A stretch of 15,147 bases of DNA, from positions 1 through 15,147 of the forward strand of contig CANJQZ010000021.1 of the NCBI GenBank assembly GCA_947476515.1, given 5' to 3'. This stretch comes from Flavobacteriales bacterium (GTDB taxonomy: Bacteria > Bacteroidota > Bacteroidia > Flavobacteriales_D > Crocinitomicaceae). The notes beneath the pieces are model-generated. The model saw only the letters and a program-made list of their open reading frames with translations. It had not been told where the DNA came from and ran no database searches. Positions 14,087 through 15,147 of the stretch are shown here, piece after piece. How positions within the stretch are numbered: position 1 is the first letter of the stretch; every line of letters begins with the position of its first letter. Made by a program: the position numbers and the translations under genes.

Positions 14087-15147
14087 ATGATTAAAAAAAT
14101 ACTACTAATTCTGTTGCTTTCACCAACGGTTTTATGCTCACAAGGTAATTTAACAGGTAACATTGAAAGCACTTTCCAATATCTAAATCAAGATTCCATT
14201 ATTGGAGCCAATCAACCTGCATCAAAGGGTTTGCTTAATTCTTACATGAATGTTTTTTACACGAATGGAAATTTTAAGGCCGGTATGCGTTTAGAATCTT
14301 ATTTACCACGAATCCAGGGATATCCAAATCGTTTTGATGGCACTGGAATCGGTATGCGTTACATTGGCTATGTAAATAATTTAGTAGATGTAACATTAGG
14401 CTCCTTTTATGAGCAATTTGGTAGTGGACTTGCATTCCGAGCTTATGAAGACAGGTCTTTAGGTTATGATAACATGATGGATGGTGCAAGGATTATTGTG
14501 CGTCCAAAAAAAGGAATTGTCATTAAAGGTGTTTATGGTTATCAGCGCTTGTCTTTTCAAAAAGGACAAATAATTCACGGTGATGGAATCGTTAGAGGTA
14601 TAGACGGCGAAGTACATTTAAACGAGGCTATTGATAAAATGAAGTCCTTCCCCTTAGACATTGTATTAGGGGCTTCTTTTGTAAGTAAATTTCAGGCAGA
14701 TGATGATGATGCATTGATTCTTCCTCAAAATGTTGCTGCATATGGTGGTCGTGCCAAGTTGAGGTATAAAAACTTTTATCTAGACGGCGAATATATTCTG
14801 AAAGAACAAGACCCATCAAGTGACAATGGAAAAATATTTAATTATGGCCATGCTGGTGTATTTAATTTAAGTTATACTCAAAAAGGATTAGGGATTTTGG
14901 TCTCTGGGAAATCTGTCGATAACATGAGTTATCGTTCGGATAGGAATAAAGATTTACAAGATGTATTTATTAATTATCTACCATCACTGAATAAAACTCA
15001 TTCCTATAATTTAGTTGCTACGCTTTATCCTTATGCGACCCAACCCTTAGGTGAAGTGGCTTTTCAGGCTGATGTGTTATATACTTTTAAAAAGGGATCT
15101 ACATTGGGTGGAAAGTATGGAACTACCATTGGCGGTAATTTTTCAAC
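14087..15147 (+). CDS. DUF6029 family protein, probable outer-membrane protein, 3' end outside window
   Basis: The ATG at 14087, 5 nt after the thioredoxin stop codon, opens a frame that stays open to the window edge (353 complete codons). The product starts with a signal peptide (MIKKILLILLLSPTVLCS, cleavage around 18-19). It then follows the pattern of Bacteroidota DUF6029 proteins: GNLTGNIESTFQYLNQDSII, YMNVFYTNGNFKAGMRLESY, LGSFYEQFGSGLAFRAYEDR, DNMMDGARI, KGVYGYQR, GIVRGIDGEVHLNE and LGASFVSKFQ. Alternating hydrophobic and polar strands rich in Tyr, Phe and Gly suggest a beta-barrel or beta-rich outer-membrane protein, although its function is not known. The visible part has only one cysteine, in the signal peptide, where the surrounding TVLC is a poor lipobox. 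Thus it is neither an obvious lipoprotein nor an obvious disulfide client of the upstream thioredoxin. Confidence 0.85.
   Translation, partial: MIKKILLILLLSPTVLCSQGNLTGNIESTFQYLNQDSIIGANQPASKGLLNSYMNVFYTNGNFKAGMRLESYLPRIQGYPNRFDGTGIGMRYIGYVNNLVDVTLGSFYEQFGSGLAFRAYEDRSLGYDNMMDGARIIVRPKKGIVIKGVYGYQRLSFQKGQIIHGDGIVRGIDGEVHLNEAIDKMKSFPLDIVLGASFVSKFQADDDDALILPQNVAAYGGRAKLRYKNFYLDGEYILKEQDPSSDNGKIFNYGHAGVFNLSYTQKGLGILVSGKSVDNMSYRSDRNKDLQDVFINYLPSLNKTHSYNLVATLYPYATQPLGEVAFQADVLYTFKKGSTLGGKYGTTIGGNFS

Noticed and set aside
14103..14140. Lipobox in the DUF6029 signal peptide
   Set aside because: The only cysteine is preceded by V-L, which does not fit a lipobox (a small residue is needed at -1), and a standard cleavage site follows.

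Overview
The window is about 15 kb of AT-rich, densely coded chromosomal DNA from a member of the Bacteroidota, most likely Flavobacteriales. Four things point there: a type IX secretion (T9SS) C-terminal sorting domain, signal peptides ending in SFAQ- or YFAQ-like sites, several Bacteroidota-type -7 boxes (TAnnTTTG) upstream of genes, and families largely specific to the phylum (Bacteroidota-style AddB nuclease, DUF6029). There is no tRNA, rRNA, IS element, CRISPR array or integrase, and no gene-free stretch longer than about 150 bases. Most genes are housekeeping or envelope genes.

Layout, left to right. The 3' part of an S66 LD-carboxypeptidase (peptidoglycan recycling) enters from the left edge and ends at a weak hairpin. 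Next come hutI (histidine degradation) and an exported TraB/GumN protein with an extra C-terminal domain. A short inverted repeat follows, then a two-gene unit: an AAA_14/DUF4143-type protein whose ATPase and nuclease motifs are both degraded, directly abutting (TAAATG) a Bacteroidota-type AddB-like PD-(D/E)XK nuclease. A perfect 15-bp terminator hairpin separates the nuclease gene from a convergent small acidic hypothetical gene. That small gene shares a compact divergent promoter region with a LysE-family transporter, which is followed by an exported protein made of about 17 MORN_2 repeats. The MORN gene converges on rnr (RNase R), with overlapping stop codons.

Upstream of rnr on the same strand is a small T9SS-secreted protein. 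It is divergent from a periplasmic TlpA-type thioredoxin, and the 147-bp gap between them carries a promoter on each strand. The thioredoxin gene is followed after 5 nt by a DUF6029 protein (predicted outer-membrane) that runs off the right edge and begins at 14087.

The most unusual item is the degraded ATPase coupled to the AddB-like nuclease, which itself lacks the last cysteine of the usual AddB Fe-S cluster. Also of interest are the TraB fusion, the possible near-leaderless promoters, and the thioredoxin/DUF6029/T9SS cluster. I did not see a clear defence island or mobile element.
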